Origin: CAZSBB01 sp964605235
GTDB lineage: Bacteria > Planctomycetota > Phycisphaerae > Phycisphaerales > Phycisphaeraceae
Direction: 5' to 3'
Length of the DNA: 64,000 nt
Assembly (NCBI GenBank): GCA_964605235.1
Contig: CAZSBB010000026.1
Coordinates: 32,429 to 96,428 of the forward strand
The notes under the pieces are model-generated. The model saw only the letters and a list, made by a program, of their open reading frames with translations. It was not told the origin of the DNA and ran no database searches. The translations under genes were made by a program, and so were the position numbers. Numbering within the stretch: position 1 is the stretch's first letter; each line of letters begins with the position of its first letter. Shown piece by piece: positions 31,543 to 42,581 of the stretch.

Positions 31543-33033
31543 TCAATCCCGTGGCAACGCGCGCCGCATGATCTTGCCCGTCGGATTGCGCGGCAGCGGT
31601 TCCAGCAGGCGAATCTCACGCGGCACTTTGTACGACGCCAGATGCTGGCGACACCACGCCCGCAGCGCCGCTTCGTCAAACGGTGCGTCGCCGGCGCGTT
31701 CCACAAACGCGATGGGCGTTTCGCCACGCAGCTCATCGGGCCGGCCCACCACCGCCGCCGCCGCCACGCTCGGGTGCTGCACCAGTGCTTCTTCGATCTC
31801 GCGTGGGAAGACATTTTCCCCGCCGATGATCAGCATTTCCTTCTTGCGGCCGGTGATGTAGAGCAGCCCCGTGCGGTCGATGCGGGCGATGTCGCCGGTG
31901 CGCAGGAACTGGCGCGGCACGCCATCGTGCGGATCGCGCAGGGTGACGAACGCCGCCGCCGTTTCACCCGGCAACTTGTAGTAACCCTTCATTACCAGTG
32001 GGCCGGCGATGAGCAGTTCGCCCTCGGCGCCGGCGGGCAACGGCTGGTCATGCTCATCGACAATGAGCTGCCGCACCCCCGGCAGCGCGGGTCCGACTGA
32101 ACCGGCCCGCCAATGCGTCGGCAGCGACCAGTTCGTCGCCGGCGAGGTTTCCGTCAAGCCGTAGCCTTCCAGCAGCCGCACACCCAGCCGCTCCTGCATG
32201 CTGTCGAACACCGCCGCCGGCAGAGGTTCACCCCCGCTGACCGCCAGTTCCACAGAAGCGAAATCCGCCGGCGTCGCTTCCTTGACGGTCAGCAGCGCCG
32301 CATACATCGACGGCACCGCCATGATCACCTTGGGTCGATGCTGGGCGATGAGCTGCACCACCTGCCGGGGCACGAACCGCGCGGTGTACACCACCTGGCA
32401 GCCCATCCGCAGCGGCAGCAGCGTCAGGGCCGTTAACCCAAAACTGTGGAACTGCGGCAGCATGCCCAGAAAACCATAGCTGGAGTCGAAGCCCACATGC
32501 TCGATGATCGCTTCCACTTCAAAGCTCAGGTTGCCATGCGTCAGCATCACGCCCTTGGGTTTGCCGGCCGTCCCCGAGGTGTACAACAACACCGCCAGCT
32601 CATCGGGATCCGGCAGGGGCGGCAAACGCAACTCCGGCTCGGCGTGAAAATCCACATCCTCCAGCCGAATGATGCGCACGTTCGCGGGCAAGGCTGATCG
32701 ATCAATGAAATCCAGCATCGGCTGCACGGTCAGCAGGCAGTCGATGTCGCTGTCCTGGATCACATAGCGCAGCTCGCCGGGCGACAGCAGATAGTTCAGC
32801 GGCACCGCCACGCGCTGCGCCAGCCACGCTCCGAGCAGCGCGATGGGAAACGCTCCGCTGGTCGGCAGCAGCAGGCCCACATGCCGGCGGGCGGTGGCGG
32901 CTTCGATCGCCGGGGCGGTGAGCATGGCGGCGCCCAGGAGCTGGCCGTAGGTCAGCGTGCGCCGGTCGTCGACAATCGCCGTGTGCCCGGCGCGGCGCAG
33001 CGCCTGCCAGCAGATGGACCAGAGCAGGTTCAT
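31543..33033 (-). CDS. AMP-dependent acyl-CoA synthetase/ligase
   Basis: 496 residues. All ANL-family motifs are present: P-loop YTSGTAGKPKGV (151-162), GYGLTETSP (290-298), FLRTGDIARID, GRKKEMLIIGGENVFPREIE and PTGKIMRR, whose Lys487 is the adenylation Lys. It activates a carboxylate, probably a long-chain fatty acid, to the acyl-AMP and then the CoA thioester. CGGAGGT lies about 10 bases before the ATG. It is convergent with the membrane protein 15 bp away and divergent from the SPOR lipoprotein. The chain-length preference cannot be read from sequence. Confidence 0.92.
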   Translation of the reverse strand: MNLLWSICWQALRRAGHTAIVDDRRTLTYGQLLGAAMLTAPAIEAATARRHVGLLLPTSGAFPIALLGAWLAQRVAVPLNYLLSPGELRYVIQDSDIDCLLTVQPMLDFIDRSALPANVRIIRLEDVDFHAEPELRLPPLPDPDELAVLLYTSGTAGKPKGVMLTHGNLSFEVEAIIEHVGFDSSYGFLGMLPQFHSFGLTALTLLPLRMGCQVVYTARFVPRQVVQLIAQHRPKVIMAVPSMYAALLTVKEATPADFASVELAVSGGEPLPAAVFDSMQERLGVRLLEGYGLTETSPATNWSLPTHWRAGSVGPALPGVRQLIVDEHDQPLPAGAEGELLIAGPLVMKGYYKLPGETAAAFVTLRDPHDGVPRQFLRTGDIARIDRTGLLYITGRKKEMLIIGGENVFPREIEEALVQHPSVAAAAVVGRPDELRGETPIAFVERAGDAPFDEAALRAWCRQHLASYKVPREIRLLEPLPRNPTGKIMRRALPRD

Positions 33034-33135
33034 GGCGGGTGCGACCTCCGGGAAGACAGCATTGCTCGTGAGCCACAGGGGATGAGATACACTATCCGCA
33101 GATACTGATCATGGCGACCATGCAGGAGCAGGATC

Positions 33136-33921
33136 ATGCAGGCGGCGCGACACGGCTGGGTATGGGGCTTCCTGGGTTTGTGCTTGTGGACGCTGGCGGG
33201 TTGCGGCACGCCGCCCAAAGCGCAACTGGATGAAGCCCGCGCCGCCTATGACGCCCAGCGTCATCAGGACGTGCTGCGTCTGGCGGGACCGCTGGCCAAT
33301 ACCGCGGGGCGCCAGGGCGATGAAGCCGCCTACCTGGCGGGGATGAGCGCGGTGGAGCTCAAGCAGCCGGACCTGGCGGAGCGCTACCTCGGCCGCGCTG
33401 CCCAGAGCGACCACCGCGAGCTCGCCGGCGACGCGCTGGCGACCCTGGGCATGCTCGCCAATTCCCAGCAGCGCTACAGCCGGGGCAGTGAATTCCTGTT
33501 GCGCGCTGCCGACAAACTCACCGGTCCCGACCGCGCCAACGCTTACCTGCAGGCCGGCATCGCCCAGCAGAAACTCGGCTGGTGGCCCCAGGCCCGCGCC
33601 ACGCTGATGCTCGCCCGGCAAAGCAGCGGCGATCCCAGGTTCCTCGCCACCGTCAACGCCTATCTTGAAACCACCGGGTTCACGCTGCAGTTTGGCGCGT
33701 ACAACGACGTGCGGCTGGCGCAGGATCATGTCAATCGCCTGGCGAAACTGCCCGCCGCCGCCGCTTACGGCAGCCCCCGGGCGGTGCGCAGCGCCGACGA
33801 TGCCGGCCGACTGCTCTACCGTGTCCACCTGGGCCGCTTTTCCAGCCATATGACCGCCGGACAAGCCCGGCAGCAACTGGGCATCAGCGACAGCATCATC
33901 GTGCCGCTGACCGGCGATTGA
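33136..33921 (+). CDS. Lipoprotein with TPR-like repeats and SPOR domain
   Basis: 261 residues. The lipobox WTLAGC gives Cys23 as the lipidated residue. Residues of about 30-170 are helical repeats of TPR/Sel1 type (RTAYLAGMSAVELKQPDLAERYL-like periodicity). Residues of about 183-258 form a SPOR domain (FTLQFGAYNDVRLAQDHVNRL, YRVHLGRFSSHMTAGQARQQL), which binds denuded peptidoglycan glycan strands at sites of cell-wall remodelling. AGGAG precedes the start. It fits with MltA elsewhere in the window. Confidence 0.85.
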   Translation: MQAARHGWVWGFLGLCLWTLAGCGTPPKAQLDEARAAYDAQRHQDVLRLAGPLANTAGRQGDEAAYLAGMSAVELKQPDLAERYLGRAAQSDHRELAGDALATLGMLANSQQRYSRGSEFLLRAADKLTGPDRANAYLQAGIAQQKLGWWPQARATLMLARQSSGDPRFLATVNAYLETTGFTLQFGAYNDVRLAQDHVNRLAKLPAAAAYGSPRAVRSADDAGRLLYRVHLGRFSSHMTAGQARQQLGISDSIIVPLTGD

Positions 33922-33948
33922 CGCTGCTGCCGCAACACGAAATGACTG

Positions 33949-35730
33949 CTACTCCACCGGCTCCAGGAACCAGCCCGCCCGGCGGTCCTCCACCTCCGGC
34001 AGCGCCGGCATCGTTTCCCCGGTGATGTGATTGATCGCCCAGCGGCACGCCGCCAGCAGCGGAGGTTCGGAAGGCATCTCCAGCGTCGGGCCGCCGGGCA
34101 AGTCGGCAAATCGCTTGAGCACATTCACCGTGCTCTTGCTCTGCATCCGGCCCAGCGCCACCGCACTGGCGATGCGCACTTCCGTCATCTCCGGCTCCAT
34201 GATGTTCTGGTCGCTCAAACGCTGACTGAGCAGCCTGACCAGTTCCTTGTCCTCCACCCCGGCCTGAGCTTTCCCCAACATCCAGATGGCGGCCGCCCGG
34301 GCGGCGGCGGAATAGCCGGAGTTCTTGGGCACCAGCTTCAAGGCGGCGCTGCGTGCCGGCGCGGGATCAAGTGTGCCAAAGGTGAAGAACAACTGCGCCA
34401 GCTCCCGGCCGTACAACGCCTGCGCGTCAAACGCAGCGGGTTTGGCGCCCAGCAGTTGTTCGGTCCAGGCGAGCAGCGCCGGCAGCGCCGCTTTGGCTTG
34501 CAGCAGGCGCAGCGCCAAGGTGCACGCCAGGCGCACCTCGGGCCGAGTGTCGGGCGCGTGGAGCGCGGTCAACCGGGCGATCGCCGGCTGGTGGCCCAGT
34601 TGCCCCAGCAGCAGGGCTGCCTGTTCCTGGGCGCGCCAGTTGTCACCCTGCAGTTGCTTCAAGGCGGCAGCACAGACCGGGCCGTTGGCGTCCTGTCCGC
34701 GCCGCAGCAGTTCGCCCGCCGCCTGCAGCCGGGTGGCGGTGAGCACATCGCCAAGCTGTTGGGCGAGCAGTTCGATTGCCGCCGGGTCCGGGATTTTCAC
34801 CAACGCCGCGGTCGCCTGGGCGCGCAGGCCGATGTCCGTTCGCGCCAGCAGCTTGGGCATGGCCGGCAGCAGCGCCGGGGGATTGACGCCGCCGAGCGCT
34901 TCGACCGCCGCCCCCGCCAGTGCGGGATCCGCATCTTCGGTCAACTTCACCAGCTGCGCCTGTGACGCCGCATCGCCATGGCGCTGGATCAGCGCCACCG
35001 CCACCAGGCGGTCCGTCATCTCCGCGCTGGCGTCCTTGAGCAATTGCTGAGCGTCAGCGAGCAGGCCGGTGGTCAACAGTTCGCCGGCGGCGCGGGCGGC
35101 GGTCAGGCGCAGCGTGGGATCAACATGTTGATCGAGCGCCAGCGCCTTGAGCGCCGGAGCGGCCTGAGCATCGCCCAGCGCCGCCAGCCCCTGCGCCGCC
35201 GAACGGCGAATGCTCAATCGGGTATTGGCGTCGCGCAGGCGCGCCAGCCAGATTTTGCCCGCCGGCGCGTGACGCCACTGCGTCAGCACGGCATCGGTGG
35301 CGAGGGTGAGGTCCACTGTGCCCTGCTCGTTGAGCGCGAGCAGCGCCGGCGCTGCATCGCGCAGGTCCAGCTTCAGGGCCGCGGTGATCGCCGCCGCCAG
35401 CAGCGCCGGGTGGGTCTGGGGCTGTTTGAGCGTCGCCAGCACGTGTGGGCCGACCGTTGCCGGCACATCGGGCAAGCCCTCCTGGTGCGCTTGCACGAAG
35501 GCTTCCACGGTCTGGCGCTGCAGGTCCACCTCCGGCTGCTTGAGCGCCGCCAGCCACACTTCCACCAGCCGCGCCGGGAACACCCGGTTGACCACCTGCT
35601 GGGGCAGTTCCGGGTCCGCCCGCGACGGATCGAGCAGGTTCGGATCGAGCTGCGCCTGCGCCCCGGCCGACAGCGCCAGCAGCGCGCTCAGCGTGAGCAT
35701 CCCTATGCGACCAACTTGCCTCACGGACAT
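33949..35730 (-). CDS. Secreted HEAT-repeat protein
   Basis: About 593 residues with a signal peptide (MLTLSALLALSAGAQAQ) and about ten HEAT/PBS-like helical repeats (for example SIRRSAAQGLAALGDAQAAPALKAL and AGAAVEALGGVNPPALLPAMPKLL). The start is uncertain: ATG 35730 lies directly on its ribosome-binding site (GGGAGGAATG), whereas GTG 35724 has the normal 7-base spacing and may be the real start. It probably scaffolds other proteins in the periplasm. Last gene of the leftward GldG-like/ABC operon, 14 bp after the permease. Confidence 0.8.
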   Translation of the reverse strand: MSVRQVGRIGMLTLSALLALSAGAQAQLDPNLLDPSRADPELPQQVVNRVFPARLVEVWLAALKQPEVDLQRQTVEAFVQAHQEGLPDVPATVGPHVLATLKQPQTHPALLAAAITAALKLDLRDAAPALLALNEQGTVDLTLATDAVLTQWRHAPAGKIWLARLRDANTRLSIRRSAAQGLAALGDAQAAPALKALALDQHVDPTLRLTAARAAGELLTTGLLADAQQLLKDASAEMTDRLVAVALIQRHGDAASQAQLVKLTEDADPALAGAAVEALGGVNPPALLPAMPKLLARTDIGLRAQATAALVKIPDPAAIELLAQQLGDVLTATRLQAAGELLRRGQDANGPVCAAALKQLQGDNWRAQEQAALLLGQLGHQPAIARLTALHAPDTRPEVRLACTLALRLLQAKAALPALLAWTEQLLGAKPAAFDAQALYGRELAQLFFTFGTLDPAPARSAALKLVPKNSGYSAAARAAAIWMLGKAQAGVEDKELVRLLSQRLSDQNIMEPEMTEVRIASAVALGRMQSKSTVNVLKRFADLPGGPTLEMPSEPPLLAACRWAINHITGETMPALPEVEDRRAGWFLEPVE

Positions 35731-35744
35731 TCCTCCCGCACAAC

Positions 35745-37574
35745 TCAGCGCGGCCGGGTCAGTTGCCACGTTCGCACCAACAACACCACCACCGACACCA
35801 CACACGCGCCGAGCATCAGGAACCAGTTGTCGGGCGCCAGCCGATAATGCGCAAAACCCGGCGCTTCGATCAGCGTCAGGGCCGTCGCCAACGGATTGAC
35901 CTTCAGCACCATCTCCACGGTCGACCGGCTGAACGGCGCATCCTCACCCAACCAGAACAGCATCGTCCCGGCGCACAGCGTGACCAGACAGGCATACGCA
36001 ATCGTCGTGGCGACCGCGGTGCGCGACACCAGGCTGCTGACCGCCGCGGTGAACAGCAGCGCCAGCAGCGCGGTGAGGCCCAGGCTGATGAGGGTCATGA
36101 TGATGTTGTTCGCCTGATTTTCATCAATGAAGATCAGCACGGCATAGGCGGGCATGGTCGCCATCAGCATCATCAGCAGCGTCAGGCCGGCGGAGACCAG
36201 CTTGCCCATGATGATGGTCGGCGCCCGCAGGCTGGTCATCTGCAGCAGTTGCCAGCCGCCGCTCTCGATCTCGCCGGCGATGAGGCCGCTGGCGAGGCTG
36301 GGGGTGACCAGAATGATCAGCGCAATCTGGAGCAGCACGACAATGGCGCCCAGCGTGGACACGCCCCAGTCCATGGTGCTGGTGGCGGTGAAGTAGACCA
36401 GCGCCATGGAGAGGATCAGGCAGAAGCCGAACAGGCGGAGAATCCAGTGCGCCCGGCCGAACTTGCGGCACTTCTGCTCCTTGACCGCGACCGGGTTGAC
36501 CGACGCGAGCAGCCAGATCACGCTGGCGCTCGACAACACCGCCAGGAAGCCGCAGGTCGCCCCAGGCAGGATGTAGAGCAACGTCAGCGGAAAGGTTTTG
36601 AAGATGTAGCCGGTGAGTCCGCTGAACACCACGCTGCCGACCACCGCCAGCGTGAAGGGGCCGAACTGGAAGCCGATGAGTCCGCTGCGGCGCTGGGGGT
36701 CGAAGAACCAGAGGTACATGATGCGGCGATAGCCGCGCACCGCCGCCGAGCGTTCATCGGTGATGACGCCCTGGGCGCGGGAGCGGTCGAGCATCTTCTG
36801 GTTGAAGCGGAAGGCGGTGAACAGCGCCATCGCCACCGAACTGACCACCGCCACGAGGGCGAAGCGGCCGATGATGTTGGATTCCGTCACCAGGCCCTGA
36901 CTGCCGACCGCCGAGTGCCCCATCGCCTGCATCATCGCGGGCAGCGGCGAAATGCAGCGGATCCATTCGACGACCTGCATTTCCAGCGGCCCGCCCAGGC
37001 CCTGACGGAACTGCTTGGGGCCCAGCGTGACGATGGCGAGGATCAGGATGATGCCATAGGTCATCCGCAGCGCCGAGTCGGTGGTGGCGGCGTAGCTGCT
37101 GACGAGCAGCCCCAGCACGGCATACTGCACCGCCAGCAGAATGAGGATCAGATACACCTGCGCGATCTGGCCCGGGTCGATGCCGCCCATGACATAGCAC
37201 GCGCCGGCGGCGGGCAGGCTCAGCAGCAGCATCAGCATGATGAAGCCGATGACGCCCACCAGTTTGCCGAAGAAAATCGCCCACGGGGTGAGCGGTGAGT
37301 TGAGCAGCAGCGGGAGCGTGCGGCGTTGCTTTTCCAGCACGATGCTGGTGGCGGGGAAGACCGGCGCCAGCAGGATGAGCGCGACCATCAGGCCGTAGCC
37401 GAACAGTTGCATGACCTGCTGCGCCTGCGTGCCCGAGAAGGCGACGCGGGCGTCATTGGGCCAGCGCAGGATGACCAGCACCGCCAGCAGGCCGATGAGC
37501 AGCACCTGCACCACCAGAGCGCGGCGGGTGCGCAGCATGCCGATCAGTTCGCGTTGAATGATGGGATTGTTCAT
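35745..37574 (-). CDS. ABC-2 type transporter permease, double-length
   Basis: 609 residues with about twelve membrane spans in two halves. The halves look related: each begins with a cytoplasmic stretch and a glycine-rich first span (VFPATSIVLEKQRRTLPLLLNSPLTPWAIFFGKL in the first, SLASGLIAGEIESGGWQLLQMTSLRAPTIIMGKLVSA in the second). Each is thus an ABC-2 permease domain with the E..G.L..L.S.P....I..GK motif. One polypeptide would therefore form the whole permease. It is 17 bp downstream of its ATPase. Substrate unknown; GldF-type permeases are the closest analogy. Confidence 0.87.
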   Translation of the reverse strand: MNNPIIQRELIGMLRTRRALVVQVLLIGLLAVLVILRWPNDARVAFSGTQAQQVMQLFGYGLMVALILLAPVFPATSIVLEKQRRTLPLLLNSPLTPWAIFFGKLVGVIGFIMLMLLLSLPAAGACYVMGGIDPGQIAQVYLILILLAVQYAVLGLLVSSYAATTDSALRMTYGIILILAIVTLGPKQFRQGLGGPLEMQVVEWIRCISPLPAMMQAMGHSAVGSQGLVTESNIIGRFALVAVVSSVAMALFTAFRFNQKMLDRSRAQGVITDERSAAVRGYRRIMYLWFFDPQRRSGLIGFQFGPFTLAVVGSVVFSGLTGYIFKTFPLTLLYILPGATCGFLAVLSSASVIWLLASVNPVAVKEQKCRKFGRAHWILRLFGFCLILSMALVYFTATSTMDWGVSTLGAIVVLLQIALIILVTPSLASGLIAGEIESGGWQLLQMTSLRAPTIIMGKLVSAGLTLLMMLMATMPAYAVLIFIDENQANNIIMTLISLGLTALLALLFTAAVSSLVSRTAVATTIAYACLVTLCAGTMLFWLGEDAPFSRSTVEMVLKVNPLATALTLIEAPGFAHYRLAPDNWFLMLGACVVSVVVLLVRTWQLTRPR

Positions 37575-37591
37575 GTCGGTTGAGCAGCGAT

Positions 37592-38608
<1,017 letters not shown>

Positions 38609-38642
38609 ATCGATCTCCGCGATGCGCGTGGCGTGGGTTCGC

Positions 38643-41453
38643 CTAGCGCGTGACGCCTTCCAATTCCAAGCCCAACTCGCGCATCTCCCACATGGGGGTG
38701 CTGCTGACGCTCAGGTCCGCCGGCTCGCCAATGCTCAGCCGCACCGTCACGCCGCCCTGCTCATCCACGCGCAGGGCGTTCAGCGGCGTCAGCTCGACCG
38801 TCAGCACGCCCTCGGGGCTTTGCAGGGTCTGCGCAGGCTGGCGCTCAGCGCCGACGAACACCTGGAACTCCCGCTGCCGGGCGACAAGGTTCAGATGCAG
38901 CACGGCGCGCTGCAGTTGCAGCGGCAGCACATCGGTGGGGAGTTGAAAGCGCAGGCTGAACTCGCCGCCGGTGTTGCTGGCGCCGATCCACCGCCCGCTC
39001 TGGTTGTTGAACATGGTGACGCTGCTGCGGCCGCTGGCGTCGCGCACCGCCTGGTACGGCAGCAACTGCGGAAGCAGGCGCACCGTGCTCCCGGCCGGGG
39101 GACGCCGGAACTGCAACGGCAGCGCGACCAGCGCCGTCTCCCGGCGCTCGGCTTGCTGGGGCAAACCAAAACCCAGATCGAACGCCGGGGTCCACACCAG
39201 CAAGGTCGGCTGGGCGGGATAACGCGGCGCATTGAGCGCTTCGTTGTTTTCCAGCAGGTCGAGCAACACCAGCCGCCGGCGCTGCTGCAGGCTGCTGAGC
39301 GTCGCCCCGCCGAAAAATTGACCTGAACCCAGCGCATCGCTCAAGGCGAACTCGTAGCGATCGGCTTGCGCTCCGGCGCGCGGCAGCAACTTGCCATGCG
39401 GCCCCGCCAGCAGCGCGTCATCTACGGTGCCAGGCAACTGCCCTTCCAGATGCACGCTCAAGCCTGTGGGGGTGAACTCGGCGACAGCGCTGGGCGTACG
39501 GGGCAGATCAACCACATACTCCAGTTCGCTGGTGCGCACCGCCCCATCGGGCAGTTCCAGCATGTCCCAGGTCCACTTGTCCAGATCATGCCAGACCATG
39601 CGGAGCAAGCGCCCCTGCTGCCCGGTGCGATCCGGCCACAGCACGCCGCCGGCTTGCGCGGTCAACGGGCCTTGATCAGCGCGCGGGCTGAACACGCTGA
39701 CCACGCCGGTGACCACCGCCTGCGATTGCGAGTTGACCACCTGGGCGAACTGCAGTCCCGCAATGGTCAGCGGAGTATGCGCCCGTTTGGCGAGCCCCAG
39801 GCCCATGAGCGCCAGGGCGAACACCGCCGCGAGCACGCCGCCCACCAGCGCCAGCTTTTCGAGCTGATCGCGTTTGAGCAGCCACACCCCAGCCAGCGCC
39901 AGCGCCAGCACATAGCCCCCGAGCACCAGCGCCACCGGCGTGCGGCCGATGATGCGGGCGCCGATCTGCTCCCGCACAAAGGGTTCCACCACCGCTTCGT
40001 CCAGGCTGAAATTCGTGCTCTTGCGCAGGAAGCGCGTGACCTCGTCGGCGACATTCGCCCCCGCGTCCAACTGCGCCTGCCAGTAGCGCGGCTCCACGGT
40101 GGTCACCAACACGCTGCCCTGCCCGAGGTCCTGCTGCAGGATCAACGGCCAGCCATCCTGTTCCAACAGCACCTGCTCGGCGGGCGCCAGCACCCGCACC
40201 GCGCGGCAAGGCTGAGCGAAGGACACGCCCAGCGGCCGGACCGTCGGCGACTGCAACTGCACCTGGCCCACAGCGCCGCTCACCGCGATCTCCACCGCCA
40301 GCGTGTGCGCCCCGCGCGGCACGTCCTGTTCCTGCTGGGGGTTCTGCCAGTTGCGGCTGGTTTCTCCGGCAAACGCCACCGGCTGACCCAGGGCAGCGCC
40401 CTGCGCATCCTGAAAGGTGAAGCGCAGCGAGACCGCCCCGCTGTCGAGCTTATTCGCCAGATACCGACCGCTGAGCTCCAGGCGTTCCCAGCGCGGGTCG
40501 AGCTTGATCTGGCGGGTCATTTGCACCTGGGCGGCGTCGGCTTTGGCATCGATGCGCAGGGTGTTGCCGCTGAGCGTCGCTTTGGCGCCGCCGGCGGCCT
40601 TGGTTTTCCAGTGCTGCGGGAGCTTGGTCTTGGCGTCGAGGGCAAAGCCATTCTCATCGAGCATGCTGCCGCCCTTGAACGGCAGACGCTCCAGCCAGGT
40701 GCGCTGCAGCAGGCTGATCCGCCAGTCATCGCCCAGCAGCAGCGCCAGCGACTGCTCATCGCTGTCATGATCGAGCACGATCCACAGGCGGCCCCCCGCC
40801 ACCAGCCATTGCCGCAGCGCCAGTCGTTGCTGACTGTCGAGGGCATTGGCGGCCGGCCCGAGCACCAGACAGTCCAGCGAACGCCAGCAGGCGGTCAGCG
40901 GCGGCAACTGGTGGGCGCGCACGCTGGTGGTGCGGGCTTCCGTCCCCAGCGTGCCGCTCTTGCGCAGGGCGGTGAGCAGTTCGGCGGTGGGATCATCCAC
41001 GCCCAGCATGCCGATCATCGGGGTGCGGCCTTCGGTGCGCAGCAGGCCTTCCTGCCGGGCGAGCATGCGGTCGGTCCGCCCGGGCTTGAGCAGCATCACC
41101 GTCATGTCGAACGCGCGCTGCTCGGGCTTGAGTTCCGGCGTGCGCAACGGGACCACCACGCTGCGGCGGCTCAGCGGCGGCAGCCACACGTCACGCGCGA
41201 ACTGCACGTTGCCGATATCCGGGTCTTTATGGAAGTTGACCGCCAGCAGCGCCTGGGCGTCGTGATTGGCGGGGTTCTCGACGGTCGCCTGGGTCATGCC
41301 CCAACGTTCACCGGCGGCGAAGCCGAACCCGCCGGCGGCGCCGGCGGCGGTCAGCGTGGGTTCCTGCGCTTGGGCTGCGTTGGCGCCGCCAAGGCCTAAC
41401 GTCAACACCAGCAGTCCACAGAGCATGCGGCCGATCTGCATCACCAAGACCAT
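38643..41453 (-). CDS. GldG-like membrane protein with GATase-like fold
   Basis: About 937 residues from ATG 41453 (alternatives GTG 41444, ATG 41441; GAGAGGG lies just before). A signal-anchor (MLCGLLVLTLGLGGANAAQAQ) is followed by a beta-rich region, then RQWLVAGGRLWIVLDHD, a GATase-1-like flavodoxin-type segment. There are two membrane spans near the middle (VALVLGGYVLALALAGVWLLKR, LALVGGVLAAVFALALMGLGLAKR) and a long C-terminal beta region. This is the layout of the auxiliary membrane proteins of ABC-2 systems often called GldG-like. Encoded directly before the ABC ATPase (34 bp), it is probably part of the same envelope complex. Confidence 0.72.
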   Translation of the reverse strand: MVLVMQIGRMLCGLLVLTLGLGGANAAQAQEPTLTAAGAAGGFGFAAGERWGMTQATVENPANHDAQALLAVNFHKDPDIGNVQFARDVWLPPLSRRSVVVPLRTPELKPEQRAFDMTVMLLKPGRTDRMLARQEGLLRTEGRTPMIGMLGVDDPTAELLTALRKSGTLGTEARTTSVRAHQLPPLTACWRSLDCLVLGPAANALDSQQRLALRQWLVAGGRLWIVLDHDSDEQSLALLLGDDWRISLLQRTWLERLPFKGGSMLDENGFALDAKTKLPQHWKTKAAGGAKATLSGNTLRIDAKADAAQVQMTRQIKLDPRWERLELSGRYLANKLDSGAVSLRFTFQDAQGAALGQPVAFAGETSRNWQNPQQEQDVPRGAHTLAVEIAVSGAVGQVQLQSPTVRPLGVSFAQPCRAVRVLAPAEQVLLEQDGWPLILQQDLGQGSVLVTTVEPRYWQAQLDAGANVADEVTRFLRKSTNFSLDEAVVEPFVREQIGARIIGRTPVALVLGGYVLALALAGVWLLKRDQLEKLALVGGVLAAVFALALMGLGLAKRAHTPLTIAGLQFAQVVNSQSQAVVTGVVSVFSPRADQGPLTAQAGGVLWPDRTGQQGRLLRMVWHDLDKWTWDMLELPDGAVRTSELEYVVDLPRTPSAVAEFTPTGLSVHLEGQLPGTVDDALLAGPHGKLLPRAGAQADRYEFALSDALGSGQFFGGATLSSLQQRRRLVLLDLLENNEALNAPRYPAQPTLLVWTPAFDLGFGLPQQAERRETALVALPLQFRRPPAGSTVRLLPQLLPYQAVRDASGRSSVTMFNNQSGRWIGASNTGGEFSLRFQLPTDVLPLQLQRAVLHLNLVARQREFQVFVGAERQPAQTLQSPEGVLTVELTPLNALRVDEQGGVTVRLSIGEPADLSVSSTPMWEMRELGLELEGVTR

Positions 41454-41488
41454 CCCTCTCACAACAACCCGCGATATGAAGTCCGACC

Positions 41489-41516
41489 ATGATACGGAAT
41501 ATGCTGCACTTGACCA
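41489..41516 (-). promoter_or_regulatory. Possible promoter for the GldG-like/ABC operon
   Basis: On the minus strand TGGTCA (41516-41511), 16 bp, TATCAT (41494-41489). The -10 box is good, the -35 weak. About 30 bases upstream of the start codon. Confidence 0.35.
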
Positions 41517-41604
41517 GTAGCACAGAAAGATCGAGCTTCGCAGCGCACGAACCCGGCGGCGCAGCGCGGCAAGTATCTGTTGGATTTTCACCACCGTCAG
41601 GCAG

Positions 41605-41632
41605 TTGTCACCGCCTGCCGGAGCGGTAGCAT
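41605..41632 (+). promoter_or_regulatory. Promoter for the isomerase/dehydrogenase pair
   Basis: TTGTCA (41605-41610), 16 bp, TAGCAT (41627-41632), 49 bases before the ATG at 41681. The -10 box is identical to that of the pseudopilin-like promoter at 12811. Confidence 0.5.
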
Positions 41633-41680
41633 GTCCCGCTGGTTGGTCTTTCCCGCCAGGTCCGGAGTTGGAGAAACATC

Positions 41681-42571
41681 ATGGCTGCTGTCACGCGTAC
41701 CGGAGGATTTCCCATTGCTTTTCGCAGTCTGGGCCCGCGCTGGCGCGAGTCGCTCGAGCAGGTGATCCAGTTCGCCAAGGCCCACGGGTTTGCCGGCGTC
41801 GACGTCGGCCCGCTGCCGGCCGCGCAGCTCAAAGCCGTGACCGCCGCCGGCTTGCGTCTGGGCAGCGTGGATTTGCCGCAGCCCTGGGCGGAGTTGGCGA
41901 GTCCCGACCGCGCCAAGCGTGACGCCGCCGTCGCCCAGCAGGCGGCCTACATCCGCGCAGCGGCGAGCGGCGGCGCGAAGATTTTCTTCATCGTGATCCT
42001 CGCCGATCAACCCGACCGCAAGCGTAGTGAGGCCTTCGCTCATGCGGTGGAAGGCTGGAGCGCCCTGAGCAGCGCCGTGGCGGACCTGAACGTGAAGCTG
42101 GCGATCGAAGGCTGGCCCGGCGGCGCGCCGCACTACCACAGCCTGGTCTGCACGCCCGAAGCCTATCGCACCTTCCTCAAGGCGATGCCCAACCGCGTCA
42201 TGGCGATCAACTACGACCCCTCGCACCTGATCCGCATGGGCATCGACGCGCTGCGTTTCGTCAAGGAGTTCGGCGAGCACGTCGCCCATGTGCATGGCAA
42301 GGACACCGAGCTGCTCAGCGAATACCTGTACGAATACGGCAACCTGCAAACGCCCATCAACGGTTTTTCCATTCCCTGGGGGCAGACCACCTGGCGTTAC
42401 ACCATCCCCGGCCATGGCGTGGCGCCGTGGAGCCGGCTGCTGGCGGCGCTCCAGGACGCCAACTACCAGGGACTGGTCAGCATTGAGTTGGAAGACATGA
42501 ACTTCAACGGCAGCGACGAGGGAGAACAGCGTGGCTTCCTCGCATCGCGCGATTTCCTGATTCACGCCTAG
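41681..42571 (+). CDS. Sugar phosphate isomerase/epimerase (xylose-isomerase-like TIM barrel)
   Basis: 296 residues. The AP-endonuclease-2/xylose isomerase-like barrel is shown by AKAHGFAGVDVGPL, AIEGWPGGAP (metal Glu), AINYDPSHLIRMG (Asp, His), HVHGKDTELL (His, Asp) and GLVSIELEDM (final Glu). These are the usual divalent-metal ligands of sugar 3-epimerases and isomerases. Cytoplasmic, substrate unknown. GGAG lies 7 bases before the start, and the Gfo/Idh/MocA gene follows within 10 bp, the common pairing of an epimerase with a sugar dehydrogenase in myo-inositol-like or uronate pathways. Confidence 0.9.
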   Translation: MAAVTRTGGFPIAFRSLGPRWRESLEQVIQFAKAHGFAGVDVGPLPAAQLKAVTAAGLRLGSVDLPQPWAELASPDRAKRDAAVAQQAAYIRAAASGGAKIFFIVILADQPDRKRSEAFAHAVEGWSALSSAVADLNVKLAIEGWPGGAPHYHSLVCTPEAYRTFLKAMPNRVMAINYDPSHLIRMGIDALRFVKEFGEHVAHVHGKDTELLSEYLYEYGNLQTPINGFSIPWGQTTWRYTIPGHGVAPWSRLLAALQDANYQGLVSIELEDMNFNGSDEGEQRGFLASRDFLIHA

Positions 42572-42581
42572 GATGGCAACC

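Noticed and set aside
41454..41594. N-terminal extension of the GldG-like protein by 47 residues
   Set aside because: The extension lies upstream of the signal sequence and over the promoter; the Met at 41453 or 41441 fits an exported protein.
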